Below are positions 18,607 to 26,415 of a stretch of 27,071 bases of DNA, one piece after another (position 1 is the first letter of the stretch; each line of letters starts with the position of its first letter). Made by a program: the position numbers and the translations under genes. Below the pieces are notes generated by a model that searched no databases, was not told where the DNA came from, and was given only the letters and a program-made list of their open reading frames with translations. The stretch covers positions 1-27,071 of the forward strand of contig JARBJD010000636.1 of assembly GCA_033064195.1 (NCBI GenBank), read 5' to 3'. Source of the DNA: Blattamonas nauphoetae (taxonomy: Eukaryota > Preaxostyla > Oxymonadida).

Positions 18607-19200
18607 ATGAGTTGCGTATTAACACCAAATCAACTACAGGAAATTTTGGACAGAGAAAATTTGAAGATGAAAGTTCCACCAACTCTCAATCGACAAGGAA
18701 CAACATATCTCACATCGAGTACTTTCGAATATTATCATGAAGATAAACCAGATGACATTTATCGAGTGTACTTACCGCGTTTTGTCAAAGGATCTAGACC
18801 ACATACGAATCGTCAGAGATACATTCAAGTATCCAATTGTTGTACGAAAGAAAAGTTTCTCGAATCATTGAAAAACGAAAATTGTGAACTCGTTTCAGAA
18901 TACACTCATTCAAGTACCCCAGTAACATATCGACATGAAGGAATCGAATGGATAGTGATCCCATCAAAATGGATGAAAGGATTCAGAACTCATCAGAACA
19001 AACGAAAACGATACACACAATCGTTTGTTGAAAATGAATTGAAAAAAGAGAATTGTGAACTCATTGGAACATACACAAAGGTACTTGAGCCATTCAAATA
19101 TCGCGATTTACGAACAAAGAACGAGTATTACGTTCGCTTGGATAATTGGTTGTATTTTGGAGACCGTCCTCACTTGAGAAAGTACCATGATAGGTCATGA
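18607..19200 (+). CDS. Repeat-module protein, copy 2 (197 aa, open)
   Basis: I do not recognise the family; this is its best-preserved member here. The frame is open further upstream, but the promoter motif fixes the ATG at 18607 (MSCVLTPNQL). The protein reads as three tandem modules of about 50-60 residues ending FVKGSRPH, WMKGFRTH and WLYFGDRPH. Modules 2 and 3 each begin near ENCELV or ENCELI and contain an aromatic beta-hairpin-like core (YRHEGIEW; YRDLRTKNEYY). Lys, Arg and Tyr are abundant, so nucleic-acid binding is possible. It matches the locus at 2212-2796, and its second module matches the ORF at 20907. It may mark the end of a Polinton-like copy. Confidence 0.65.
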   Translation: MSCVLTPNQLQEILDRENLKMKVPPTLNRQGTTYLTSSTFEYYHEDKPDDIYRVYLPRFVKGSRPHTNRQRYIQVSNCCTKEKFLESLKNENCELVSEYTHSSTPVTYRHEGIEWIVIPSKWMKGFRTHQNKRKRYTQSFVENELKKENCELIGTYTKVLEPFKYRDLRTKNEYYVRLDNWLYFGDRPHLRKYHDRS

Positions 19201-20880
19201 AACTACTGAAAATCTATTTTTGACCACAAATCAAGTGAAACCAACAGTTGAACCATTTCGACAAATTCTGCAAAAAATTCTAAAATCTCGGGGACACTGT
19301 CGGTCATCGATCAAAAGAGGTTTGATCAAAATCGGTTGAGAATTCGTCGAACTGTGTACCGAACTTAGGTCGAAAAAGTGAAGAAAAAGTCGATGTTCGG
19401 ATTTCGCCACTATGAACCGCTTTATGTCTCAAATTGTGTTCAAACACGTTCTAAAATTACGAAATTGATGTTGATAGGTGAAATTTTAGGAAAAAAGCAC
19501 TTTTGAAAAAAAAGTTTGATCCGACCCCACAACATATTTTGAAAATGACAAAATTTTTAAGGAGGAGAAAGTGACGTCTCGCTCTTCTCCAACACGTCAC
19601 TTTTCGCCCTCTGATGGTCTCAAAACGTGTCAAATCGGTAGTGGACAGGTATTCGCGTCATTCGGTTCTGACGATCCTCGACACACGATCGTTTTCACAA
19701 TTTTTTGTCAATTTTCATTTCTCATTGATTTCACGTCAACCACTTCACAATCGCACTCAAGCGACGCTTTTTTGAGAATTCTGGTTGTACATCACCTATA
19801 GTTCGCTCTGGAGGGTCGGTTTTTCGATCACACTTGTGACGACACATTTGCACCAACATTTTGACACTATGGATTTTTTGATCTGAATTTCGTTACAAAT
19901 CCTTCTTTCTCACGGTATGAGTGAGGTGTGCTCGAATTTTGAGGAGATTTTGTCGGATAGTTCTCCCATAAAGTCACTTTTTCATGTTTTCACTTCTCAA
20001 CTTTTGACCGTTTTTGTCACTTCAAAACCGACTGTAGTCCCTTTCATTTCATCACTTTCTCTCCCCATTTCACATTTGATCTCTTCACCATTCCTCTTCA
20101 TTTTGCTCATATCACTTCCATTTTGTGGGCCGTTCTCACTTCACTAGCACATCATTTTAGTCAACTTTTCATCAACTTTTTCACAAAAACAGAGTAAAAG
20201 AAAGCGAATCAAGCATGAACAAAACGGGCAAGTATGAGACTGAGATGAAAATTGACGATCGTGAAAATGACGTGAAATGTGACACCAATAGTGAAAATGT
20301 CGCTTGTGTTCTCGGTTTTATCTCTTAAAAACATCGAAAAGTGATCAAAAATGTACGTGATATGATGAAGATTACGGAAAAATTCCGAGATATGAAGTGA
20401 GCCGTTGAAAGTGAGATCTCGGTAAAAGTCCGGAATCTTCACTTAACGGAAATTAGTGTGTTGTATTAGAGAAAAAGTTTAGTCGAAAGAAACATGAATG
20501 AAGTGGTTAAAAACAGTAAACAACGAGAATACGAAGACGGAAGTGAGACCAAAAATGAGATGGGAACGAATGAGAAACAAGTAACAATTCAACCAAAAAT
20601 AGTTAGAACAGAGCTGAAATAAGATGAAAGTGAGAGTGAAATGATGAAGAATACATAAATGTACCGAGATCCACGACCGATCCTGAAACCTCAAATATCT
20701 CTGCAAAAGTCCGGAAAAATGAAAAAACGGAGCATACCATGATGATCCTACAGTTCCGGAGAATCTGAAACGCGAAGAATCGGAACGAAACTATCACTTG
20801 TGAGAAATGAGTGATCGAACCCATTGATCCTCGTTTCTGATGAAAAATCCAAAACTGAGAAAACAACGAATGAAAATCTA
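19201..20880. other. Gene-free region with purine/pyrimidine strand switch
   Basis: I can support no gene over 1.7 kb. From about 19,560 to 20,165 the + strand is pyrimidine-rich with many TCACTTTT and CACTTC words. From about 20,170 to 20,880 it is purine-rich with many AAGTGA, GTGAAAATG and GATGAA words. A short repeat AAAAGTCCGGAA occurs at about 20,423 and 20,704. The short frames on either strand look like chance openings in the skewed composition. It may be host DNA or a decayed element end. Confidence 0.5.
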
Positions 20881-20906
20881 ATTCTGAATTTTTTAATTTG
20901 TATGAA
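20881..20906 (+). promoter_or_regulatory. Early-type promoter motif
   Basis: ATTCTGAATTTTTTAATTTG is followed by TATGAA and the ATG at 20907. It shares the TTTTTTAATTTG core with the motifs before 2212 and 18607. Confidence 0.55.
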
Positions 20907-21119
20907 ATGAATCCAACTGAAATGTACAAAGAAAGACGTCGAGTATGTTCAGAACAAGCATTAATTGAATCAATGAGAGAAGAGAACTGTTCACTCGTCT
21001 CTGAGGATGTCAGAAATAATGTGCCGGTGTTGTATGTTCATGAAGGAATCAAGAATTTTATTTTCAATGAAAGATCAAACAGAAATGAATCGACAAAAAT
21101 ACAATTCACAAATGATTGA
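20907..21119 (+). CDS. Repeat-module ORF, copy 3 (70 aa)
   Basis: A single module of the family seen at 18607: CSEQALIESMREENCSLVSE corresponds to CTKEKFLESLKNENCELVSE, and VLYVHEGIKNFIF to VTYRHEGIEWIVI. It has the early-type motif directly upstream. It overlaps the beginning of the S74 ORF, which reads in another frame. It could be a remnant of a longer module gene; its function is unknown. Confidence 0.5.
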   Translation: MNPTEMYKERRRVCSEQALIESMREENCSLVSEDVRNNVPVLYVHEGIKNFIFNERSNRNESTKIQFTND

Positions 21120-21957
21120 GAAAATGATTGATCATAATCTCTCAACAACCAACGAGAATTCGGCAGTGATTGATTCACTTCAGAAGACAACAGAAGCACA
21201 TACGACAGCGACATCATCAATCCAAAAAGTAGTCAGCACAAATGGATCGATCACGACACCAACAATAGGAGGATTGATCAATGTGAATGGAGCAAAGTGG
21301 AACATATCAGAAGGATCACTTCCGAAGTATCCTGGAACATATCCAGCTTCAACATTTAAGTCTGGCATTTCAATTTCACAGTCGATTGCAGAAACATCAG
21401 GAATTCAGTTCAATGGTGATGGCATTATTATGTGGTCACCGTGTGACTCACCAGCTTTGTACTACTACGATGAGGACACTGGTTCAGGAGTGTTTTCAAT
21501 ATCCACCACAGGAAGCTTTTCTCAACTGTCAGACAGAAGAGTGAAAAGAAATATTGAACCATATCCTAATGTTCTTGAACAACTGAATAAAGTGGAAATC
21601 GTGCAGTATCAGTTCAACACATTCGACTCGAAGATTAACAAAGTGACAAAACAAATCGAGAGCGAGACTGATGAAGAACACTTGAAGAACTGCAAAGAGA
21701 AATGTGAATGTTTGAAGAAGGAAAGTGAGAAGAAACACATTGGTGTGATTGCACAACAGATCCAAGAAATCTTTCCTGAAGTCGTGAATGATTCCAATCC
21801 AGATTGTCTTCAAGTTGATTATGCAGAACTCTCTTGCTTCTGTGTGAAAGCTATTCAGGAACTGAGTCATATTGTCGGACAACAACAGACCCTCATATAT
21901 GAACTTGTACAAAAATATAATTCACTGATCGACACAATGACTAGTACTCCAACATGA
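21067..21957 (+). CDS. Fibre/spike-like protein with C-terminal Peptidase S74 intramolecular chaperone
   Basis: About 296 residues from the chosen Met at 21067; earlier in-frame Met codons exist, so the start is uncertain. Residues 1-60 are polar and helical (a possible trimer stalk). Residues about 60-150 are Gly/Ser/Thr-rich and beta-rich, like a fibre shaft or head. The C-terminal part is a clear S74 domain: SDRRVKRNIEP with Ser155 and Lys160 in the Ser-x4-Lys arrangement of the self-cleaving endosialidase-type chaperone, then HIGVIAQQIQEIFPEVV and VDYAELSCFCVKAIQEL. Known S74 domains trimerise phage tailspikes and fibres and then cut themselves off. Its 3' end overlaps by 17 bp the gene on - that follows capsid-like protein 2, which ties it to copy B. 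A host-attachment fibre is the best inference. Confidence 0.85.
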   Translation: MKDQTEMNRQKYNSQMIEKMIDHNLSTTNENSAVIDSLQKTTEAHTTATSSIQKVVSTNGSITTPTIGGLINVNGAKWNISEGSLPKYPGTYPASTFKSGISISQSIAETSGIQFNGDGIIMWSPCDSPALYYYDEDTGSGVFSISTTGSFSQLSDRRVKRNIEPYPNVLEQLNKVEIVQYQFNTFDSKINKVTKQIESETDEEHLKNCKEKCECLKKESEKKHIGVIAQQIQEIFPEVVNDSNPDCLQVDYAELSCFCVKAIQELSHIVGQQQTLIYELVQKYNSLIDTMTSTPT

Positions 21958-22351
21958 GATCAACCAGAAATTCATACTTCTCCTTGATTATTTTTCCATT
22001 GATTGTCTCTGATGTTTCCATCTCGATTGACTCACCAGAACTGTCTTTGAACCAGATCTTCACAATTGATTGTCGAGTGCTTAATTCCCACTTCTTTCGC
22101 TTCGCAATCTGTTCACTACAGAAAGCAACAAATGAGTCATTGAATGCATCAGTCTGAATCCAATCACCATGAATTGTGATGTGTTGAGGAATATCCTTTG
22201 AAATGACTGTTGTTGAACCATCAATTTCTTCCTTCACATGGATGAGTTTGCAGTCAAGAAAGGAGATGTATTTTTGTTTTCTAGAATTGGTAAAATCATG
22301 AGGTAGTTGAGCAGTGTGAGAATTCTGAATTGAGAAATAGCGTTTCACCAT
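21941..22351 (-). CDS. Small beta-rich protein (136 aa), possible minor capsid/penton-type
   Basis: Begins MVKRYFSIQNSHTAQLP, directly downstream of a late-type promoter motif on - and 31 bp from the stop-side neighbour, capsid-like protein 2. Alternating hydrophobic patterns (KYISFLDCKLIHV, HITIHGDWIQTDAF, SIVKIWFKDSSGESIEM, YEFLVDLMLEY) suggest a compact beta sandwich of single-jelly-roll size. This makes it the best candidate for a penton or vertex protein, but no family motif was recognised. Copy A has no counterpart after its second capsid gene. The 3' end meets the S74 gene. Confidence 0.6.
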   Translation of the reverse strand: MVKRYFSIQNSHTAQLPHDFTNSRKQKYISFLDCKLIHVKEEIDGSTTVISKDIPQHITIHGDWIQTDAFNDSFVAFCSEQIAKRKKWELSTRQSIVKIWFKDSSGESIEMETSETINGKIIKEKYEFLVDLMLEY

Positions 22352-22381
22352 TTGTGATTTCTACAAAAATAAAAAATTCAA
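22352..22381 (-). promoter_or_regulatory. Late-type promoter motif
   Basis: On - this reads TTGAATTTTTTATTTTTGTA, about 10 bp before the ATG at 22351. Confidence 0.6.
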
Positions 22382-22382
22382 T

Positions 22383-24071
22383 TTAATATCCTCTCTTCAC
22401 TTCTTCAAATGCTTCTTGGAGTCGTCGATCAATGACATATCTCACCCGTGTTTGTCCATTTTCGATCCTGAACAACCAATATGTTGCCTGATGTAATGCC
22501 AAAATGGGTGGAGGAGGACCTTCTGGAGTTGATGTGAAATATGGATCAAGTTCTCCCTGATTGATTGGTGTTCCTCTGTAGACGATATTCACTGATTCTG
22601 CTGTTGAGATCCCTTCTTCACCACCAGCGATTTCACTTCGATCTGTTGGAACCATGAATGTGAAACATGTTGCATCTGTTACTGGTTTTGTTCTCTTATA
22701 TTCCTTTGCTTTATAGTCAAACATTCGAGTTGAACAAATTGAATTTTCAAACTCTTCTGTTGCGGAACAACCAATGAAATCACCATTCACCATCATCATT
22801 TGATAGAACTCTGGTGATATTGTTGACATTGGGAAATTGGGAAAGTTGGATCCAAGCATTTCGAAGTGACCAACATAGTGAGGATTTCTGAAGACTGTAC
22901 ATTCGTTTGGTCTTTCAGGGAATAAGCACATTAGATTCATGAGATTGTTGAGTTTGATACTGATGTTTGATCTCACTCCCATGACATTCGCTTTTGTTTG
23001 GAATGATTGTGTGTCAATTCTTTCTGCTTTCATGACGTACAACGTCTTTGAATATGTGTTTAAGAGGGATTGTTTTGTAGCATCAGTGATTTGATATCCG
23101 TAACAAATTGTTGAGACTTTGTCAACTGATGAAGAAGTAACAGAGCAAGTGAAACTTATGGCTCCAACCTCAGCGACTGTACTGGCGGGTGGAGCATAAC
23201 TCCTTTTATTGTAAGCTTTCAGTACTGGATTTCCTATCTGTGTAAATTCCTGTGTTACTGGAGAAAAGTCCCCATCAGACATCAAGAGCATGTTGGATTG
23301 ATCCGACATACTTGTCAAGTCTTTATCTGGAAACACTTCACGGCAACCTTGTGAAGATTTTCGAATGACAGTTGAATGTTGAATTGGACAATACACAAGT
23401 GAATCAGTTGTCAAGTGAAATCTTAAACGTAAATTACCAAAGATTGAATTGGGATATTGATCAAATGTACTCAATGGAAGTAAATTCACAAATGGAATAA
23501 CCAACGGAATTGTCTTTGTGAGTTTATTTGTGGATTTATTGACGGGAACATAGTAGAATCCGCACACACTCTGATCCATTCTCTGAACATTTTCCCAAAG
23601 ACTGTAGCAGTGCTTCATATTGTTTTTCTCTTCGTACGACTTGAATGTGTGATACAGAAATGATTCGTGAACATGATTGTTCTGAAGTGAATTGTCAATA
23701 ATGTTTCCATGACTGTCGACGAGTCTCATATCTCGAATTGCATCTGAGGATGATTTGTATCCGACGAAGATTCCTGATAGTCCGACGTACTCTCCTGTTT
23801 CACTACTCGTATATGAATATGGAACAGTAATCGTGAGATCAATTCGCAAATGACTCTTCATAAATTCAGTATCATCATGTCCGTCATAGCACAGTGGAAC
23901 TTCAATCTCATCTCCAATTCTGCATGGCATGGGAGGATTTGTAGGATGCACTTCTTGAATGGAGTAGATGTGAGGTTCTGAATCCCACTGTTTCGGCAGA
24001 TATGATTGCACTTCGATTTGCTCAATTAATGTCGATGTTGGTTTGGATTGATTTGATCTGATACTTCTCAT
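22383..24071 (-). CDS. Capsid-like protein 2, copy B (562 aa, looks whole)
   Basis: Starts MRSIRSNQSKPTSTLIEQ after a late-type motif. It is beta-rich and of double-jelly-roll length. It aligns in outline with capsid-like protein 1: LLPLSTFDQYPNSIFGNLRL and LTTDSLVYCPI match the DLLIFSGMTDYP/LFGDLK and AFVCCPV blocks, TPINQGELDPYF matches SPIFQGNLDTYY, and the C-terminal PPPILALHQATYWLFRIENG matches APILATTATTWWVLRYSNG. I infer an ancient duplication of the major capsid gene. It could form mixed pseudo-hexamers with protein 1 or occupy special positions in the shell. The partial copy A version is at 17307-18347. Confidence 0.75.
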   Translation of the reverse strand: MRSIRSNQSKPTSTLIEQIEVQSYLPKQWDSEPHIYSIQEVHPTNPPMPCRIGDEIEVPLCYDGHDDTEFMKSHLRIDLTITVPYSYTSSETGEYVGLSGIFVGYKSSSDAIRDMRLVDSHGNIIDNSLQNNHVHESFLYHTFKSYEEKNNMKHCYSLWENVQRMDQSVCGFYYVPVNKSTNKLTKTIPLVIPFVNLLPLSTFDQYPNSIFGNLRLRFHLTTDSLVYCPIQHSTVIRKSSQGCREVFPDKDLTSMSDQSNMLLMSDGDFSPVTQEFTQIGNPVLKAYNKRSYAPPASTVAEVGAISFTCSVTSSSVDKVSTICYGYQITDATKQSLLNTYSKTLYVMKAERIDTQSFQTKANVMGVRSNISIKLNNLMNLMCLFPERPNECTVFRNPHYVGHFEMLGSNFPNFPMSTISPEFYQMMMVNGDFIGCSATEEFENSICSTRMFDYKAKEYKRTKPVTDATCFTFMVPTDRSEIAGGEEGISTAESVNIVYRGTPINQGELDPYFTSTPEGPPPPILALHQATYWLFRIENGQTRVRYVIDRRLQEAFEEVKRGY

Positions 24072-24096
24072 TTATAGAAAAATAAAAAATACAATA
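24072..24096 (-). promoter_or_regulatory. Late-type promoter motif
   Basis: On - this reads TTGTATTTTTTATTTTTCTA followed by TAA and the ATG at 24071. It is nearly identical to the copy A motif at 17281-17306. Confidence 0.7.
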
Positions 24097-24118
24097 TCAA
24101 TAATTTCTTTTCCTGTTT

Positions 24119-24146
24119 TGTCTCGCCAGAGGCTTCGAACCCCCGA
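24119..24146 (-). other. tRNA T-arm / Pol III B-box-like snippet 1
   Basis: On - this reads GGGGGTTCGAAGCCTCTGGC, which contains a full match to the B-box consensus GGTTCRANNCC, with flanks that can pair as a T-stem (GGGGG with CCTCT, two G-U pairs). It lies between capsid genes 1 and 2 of copy B and has no counterpart in copy A. No A-box or complete cloverleaf lies upstream, so it is not a tRNA gene. Confidence 0.45.
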
Positions 24147-24155
24147 TGAGAGTCT

Positions 24156-26018
24156 CTACATGATTCCCAAATCTTTGTGCAACGCTTTCAATGTATGATT
24201 CGGATAATACTCAACTTTTGGTTCGCCATTACTATATCGTAATACCCACCACGTTGTGGCAGTAGTTGCTAAGATAGGTGCTGGAGGATGTGTAACTGTT
24301 ATCATATCTCCTCCACTTTGACTTGGGTCGTACACATTGTAGTATGTATCGAGATTGCCTTGATAGATTGGATGCGATCTCAATGTGACAGCAGTATTCA
24401 CACCTCTGGAACTGATCGAATCATTACAGTTCGTTGGACATCCACTTCTCTGTGTTGAGAAGCACAAAAGGAAGTCAGTGTTGTCATGAATCGGTCGCAC
24501 TCTTGTCATTGTTTCACGAGGATATGGTCCGTCACCAGTGAGTTTCTCTTCAACGAGAGAATCTGTAAGTGATCGCTCCAAATCATCTGGAACAGTGAGG
24601 TATGAATCAAGGTTGAGAGTTGATAATGCGAACTGATAGAAGCGAGCTCCAATAGTTGTTGTCGGTTGTTCTGGATAGTACCTGTTTTGTAAAGTCACTT
24701 GGATATTCTTCTGCATTGGATTGTGGAAACAAGTGACTTCATTATCGTAGTGACGGAAGAGAAGCATAATATCCTTGGCATTCACAAGTACCATTTGCTG
24801 AGTACAATCAATTCCTGTTGCTGTTGGTGTCATCTGAAATGGATAGAATGAGATCTTTTCTGCTGGAATTGTTCCAGGACGATTTGTGTACATCTGCTTC
24901 AGATTCTCTTTCGCAATGTCTTGAATATTGTATCCAGAACTCATGCAATACACATCATCACTTTGATAATCAAGAATGTTCAATGATATATATTGATCCA
25001 CGTATGCAGGTTCATTTGTCAGAGCATTGGATGCATTGAGATAAGTGTCTTTGGTAACTGTTGGTTGGAGCAATGATTGACCAATTTGAACGAAATTCTT
25101 GGTACATGAGGTTACAAGATTATTCAGAAAAAAGGGACGATGTTGAATACAAGATTGAATTGCTGTTTTTATATATGGTGCTGTTGCTGTTCCAGTAACG
25201 AATGATGATAGTGTATTTTTCAATGTCAGTTCAGGATTCACAGGGCAGCAGACAAAAGCATCCTCATTGATGTACACACTTAATTTCAAATCACCGAATA
25301 GACATCTTGGATAGTCAGTCATCCCAGAGAATATCAGAAGATCTTCAAGATTAATCGACACACGAATTGGCACATCAATAGTGTCACATAAATTACCAGT
25401 TTCTTTTGTTCCTGTGAAGTCTGATAATGGAATATAAACACCAGCAACAGATTCATCATGATTCCAAGCATTTTGCCATGGCGTATGTGAGTGTTTTCGA
25501 TTCTCCAATTGACTCTTCGGTTTGATCATATTGTAGATGTGTGATTCCATGGATACATTATTAGTTGTTGTGCTAATGATTCTCTGATTGTTGTGAAGAA
25601 CTGTTAGACTCCGAAAGATGGATGCTGAATGCTTGAGTCCAACAAAGATGAATATTCTCTCATTCATCCATGATCCAAGTTTACCAGCTGTAGTTTGCCA
25701 ATTATTGAGTTTCAATGTTGCAGTCATTGTGAACGTAATGAAGGAATCATCGATTTGACAAATGTCTTTATTACCAGTCAATGGAATGATTATTTCCTGT
25801 CCCTTGTAGAAGCGTGAATTCTCTGATGGTTTCAATTCTTGAATAGAAGTACTGTGGGCTCCATCATTCATTAGGTAATTGATGTGATGTTCAGACATGA
25901 GTTGCTGTTGTATTTGGCCTATATCATCTCTTGTGTATTCTATCCTTCCAGTGGTATTTCCAGTCAATGATGATGCTCCTGTTCTTTTGTTTGTCAGATG
26001 TGTTATATGCGAGTTCAT
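24156..26018 (-). CDS. Major-capsid-like protein 1, copy B (620 aa, looks whole)
   Basis: Starts MNSHITHLTNKRTGASSL after the motif at 26019-26045. It has the same domain layout as the copy A protein at 15400-17310, about 80-85% identical by eye. The main differences are in surface-like stretches near residues 105-120 and 270-330 and at the extreme C-terminus. Length and beta-rich pattern fit a double-jelly-roll major capsid protein. Strong conservation of blocks such as KPSENSRFYKGQEIIIPLTG and FYQFALSTLNLDSYL between copies points to purifying selection before integration. Confidence 0.82.
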   Translation of the reverse strand: MNSHITHLTNKRTGASSLTGNTTGRIEYTRDDIGQIQQQLMSEHHINYLMNDGAHSTSIQELKPSENSRFYKGQEIIIPLTGNKDICQIDDSFITFTMTATLKLNNWQTTAGKLGSWMNERIFIFVGLKHSASIFRSLTVLHNNQRIISTTTNNVSMESHIYNMIKPKSQLENRKHSHTPWQNAWNHDESVAGVYIPLSDFTGTKETGNLCDTIDVPIRVSINLEDLLIFSGMTDYPRCLFGDLKLSVYINEDAFVCCPVNPELTLKNTLSSFVTGTATAPYIKTAIQSCIQHRPFFLNNLVTSCTKNFVQIGQSLLQPTVTKDTYLNASNALTNEPAYVDQYISLNILDYQSDDVYCMSSGYNIQDIAKENLKQMYTNRPGTIPAEKISFYPFQMTPTATGIDCTQQMVLVNAKDIMLLFRHYDNEVTCFHNPMQKNIQVTLQNRYYPEQPTTTIGARFYQFALSTLNLDSYLTVPDDLERSLTDSLVEEKLTGDGPYPRETMTRVRPIHDNTDFLLCFSTQRSGCPTNCNDSISSRGVNTAVTLRSHPIYQGNLDTYYNVYDPSQSGGDMITVTHPPAPILATTATTWWVLRYSNGEPKVEYYPNHTLKALHKDLGIM

Positions 26019-26045
26019 TTTATCAAAAATAAAAAAACATAATTG
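26019..26045 (-). promoter_or_regulatory. Late-type promoter motif
   Basis: On - this reads ATTATGTTTTTTTATTTTTG followed by ATAAA and the ATG at 26018. It matches the copy A motif at 15374-15399. Confidence 0.7.
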
Positions 26046-26057
26046 TTACTTTCATTT

Positions 26058-26085
26058 ACTCTTTCAAAGGGTTCGAGTTCTAGAC
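26058..26085 (+). other. B-box-like snippet 3
   Basis: On + this reads CTTTCAAAGGGTTCGAGTTC followed by TAGAC. The word GGTTCGAGTTC is one base off the Pol III B-box consensus. It lies near the 3' end of small protein gene 2 of copy B, with no match in copy A. Confidence 0.3.
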
Positions 26086-26378
26086 TTTTTCTTTTGGTTT
26101 CTTCGCTTTCGGCTTCAGCTTTTCTTCTAGTCTCAGTATTTCTCCTCTGAGCTTGTTCGCTACTGCAGTGTTTCCTTCATTCATCGCTTGCTCATATTGT
26201 GCCATCTTTTCTGCATGGATTTGCTGATCCGATTTCACATCTGGTATCATCTCAACACCTGTCTGTGCGACCTTAGAAATCAGTGGTCCAACGAAGGGAA
26301 TGAGATTCAGAAATGGAGCTCCAACTCTGAGTATGTTTTGCCAACTGCTGCTAATTTTGATAACCAACCTGGTGCCAT
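26080..26378 (-). pseudogene. Small amphipathic virion-type protein 2, copy B (fossil)
   Basis: Counterpart of the gene at 15064: the shared core includes APFLNLIPFVGPLISKVAQT, KSDQQIHAEKMAQ and GNTAVANKLRGEILRLEEKL. The expected start is the ATG at 26378 (MAPGWL-type), next to a short late-type motif. The locus appears broken near its beginning. It was probably a membrane-active or cementing capsid protein when the element was active. Confidence 0.6.
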
Positions 26379-26399
26379 TTTAGGAAAATAAAAATATTT
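26379..26399 (-). promoter_or_regulatory. Late-type promoter motif
   Basis: On - this reads CAAATATTTTTATTTTCCTA followed by A and the ATG at 26378, a weaker version of the T-rich motif. Confidence 0.45.
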
Positions 26400-26415
26400 G
26401 AATACTAGTGAATTA

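Noticed and set aside
19571-20147. Short ORFs on both strands (60-110 codons) in the skewed region
   Set aside because: Low-complexity products from biased composition, with no promoter motif, no recognisable domain and no counterpart in the copies.
21067-21957. S74 gene as a host MYRF transcription factor
   Set aside because: There is no Ndt80-like DNA-binding domain or transmembrane segment. The N-terminal part is fibre-like and the gene overlaps the capsid block of copy B.
24119-24146. A complete tRNA gene
   Set aside because: Only a T-arm-like segment is present. I find no matching 5' acceptor strand, A-box or anticodon arm upstream, and the 5' side is capsid coding sequence.
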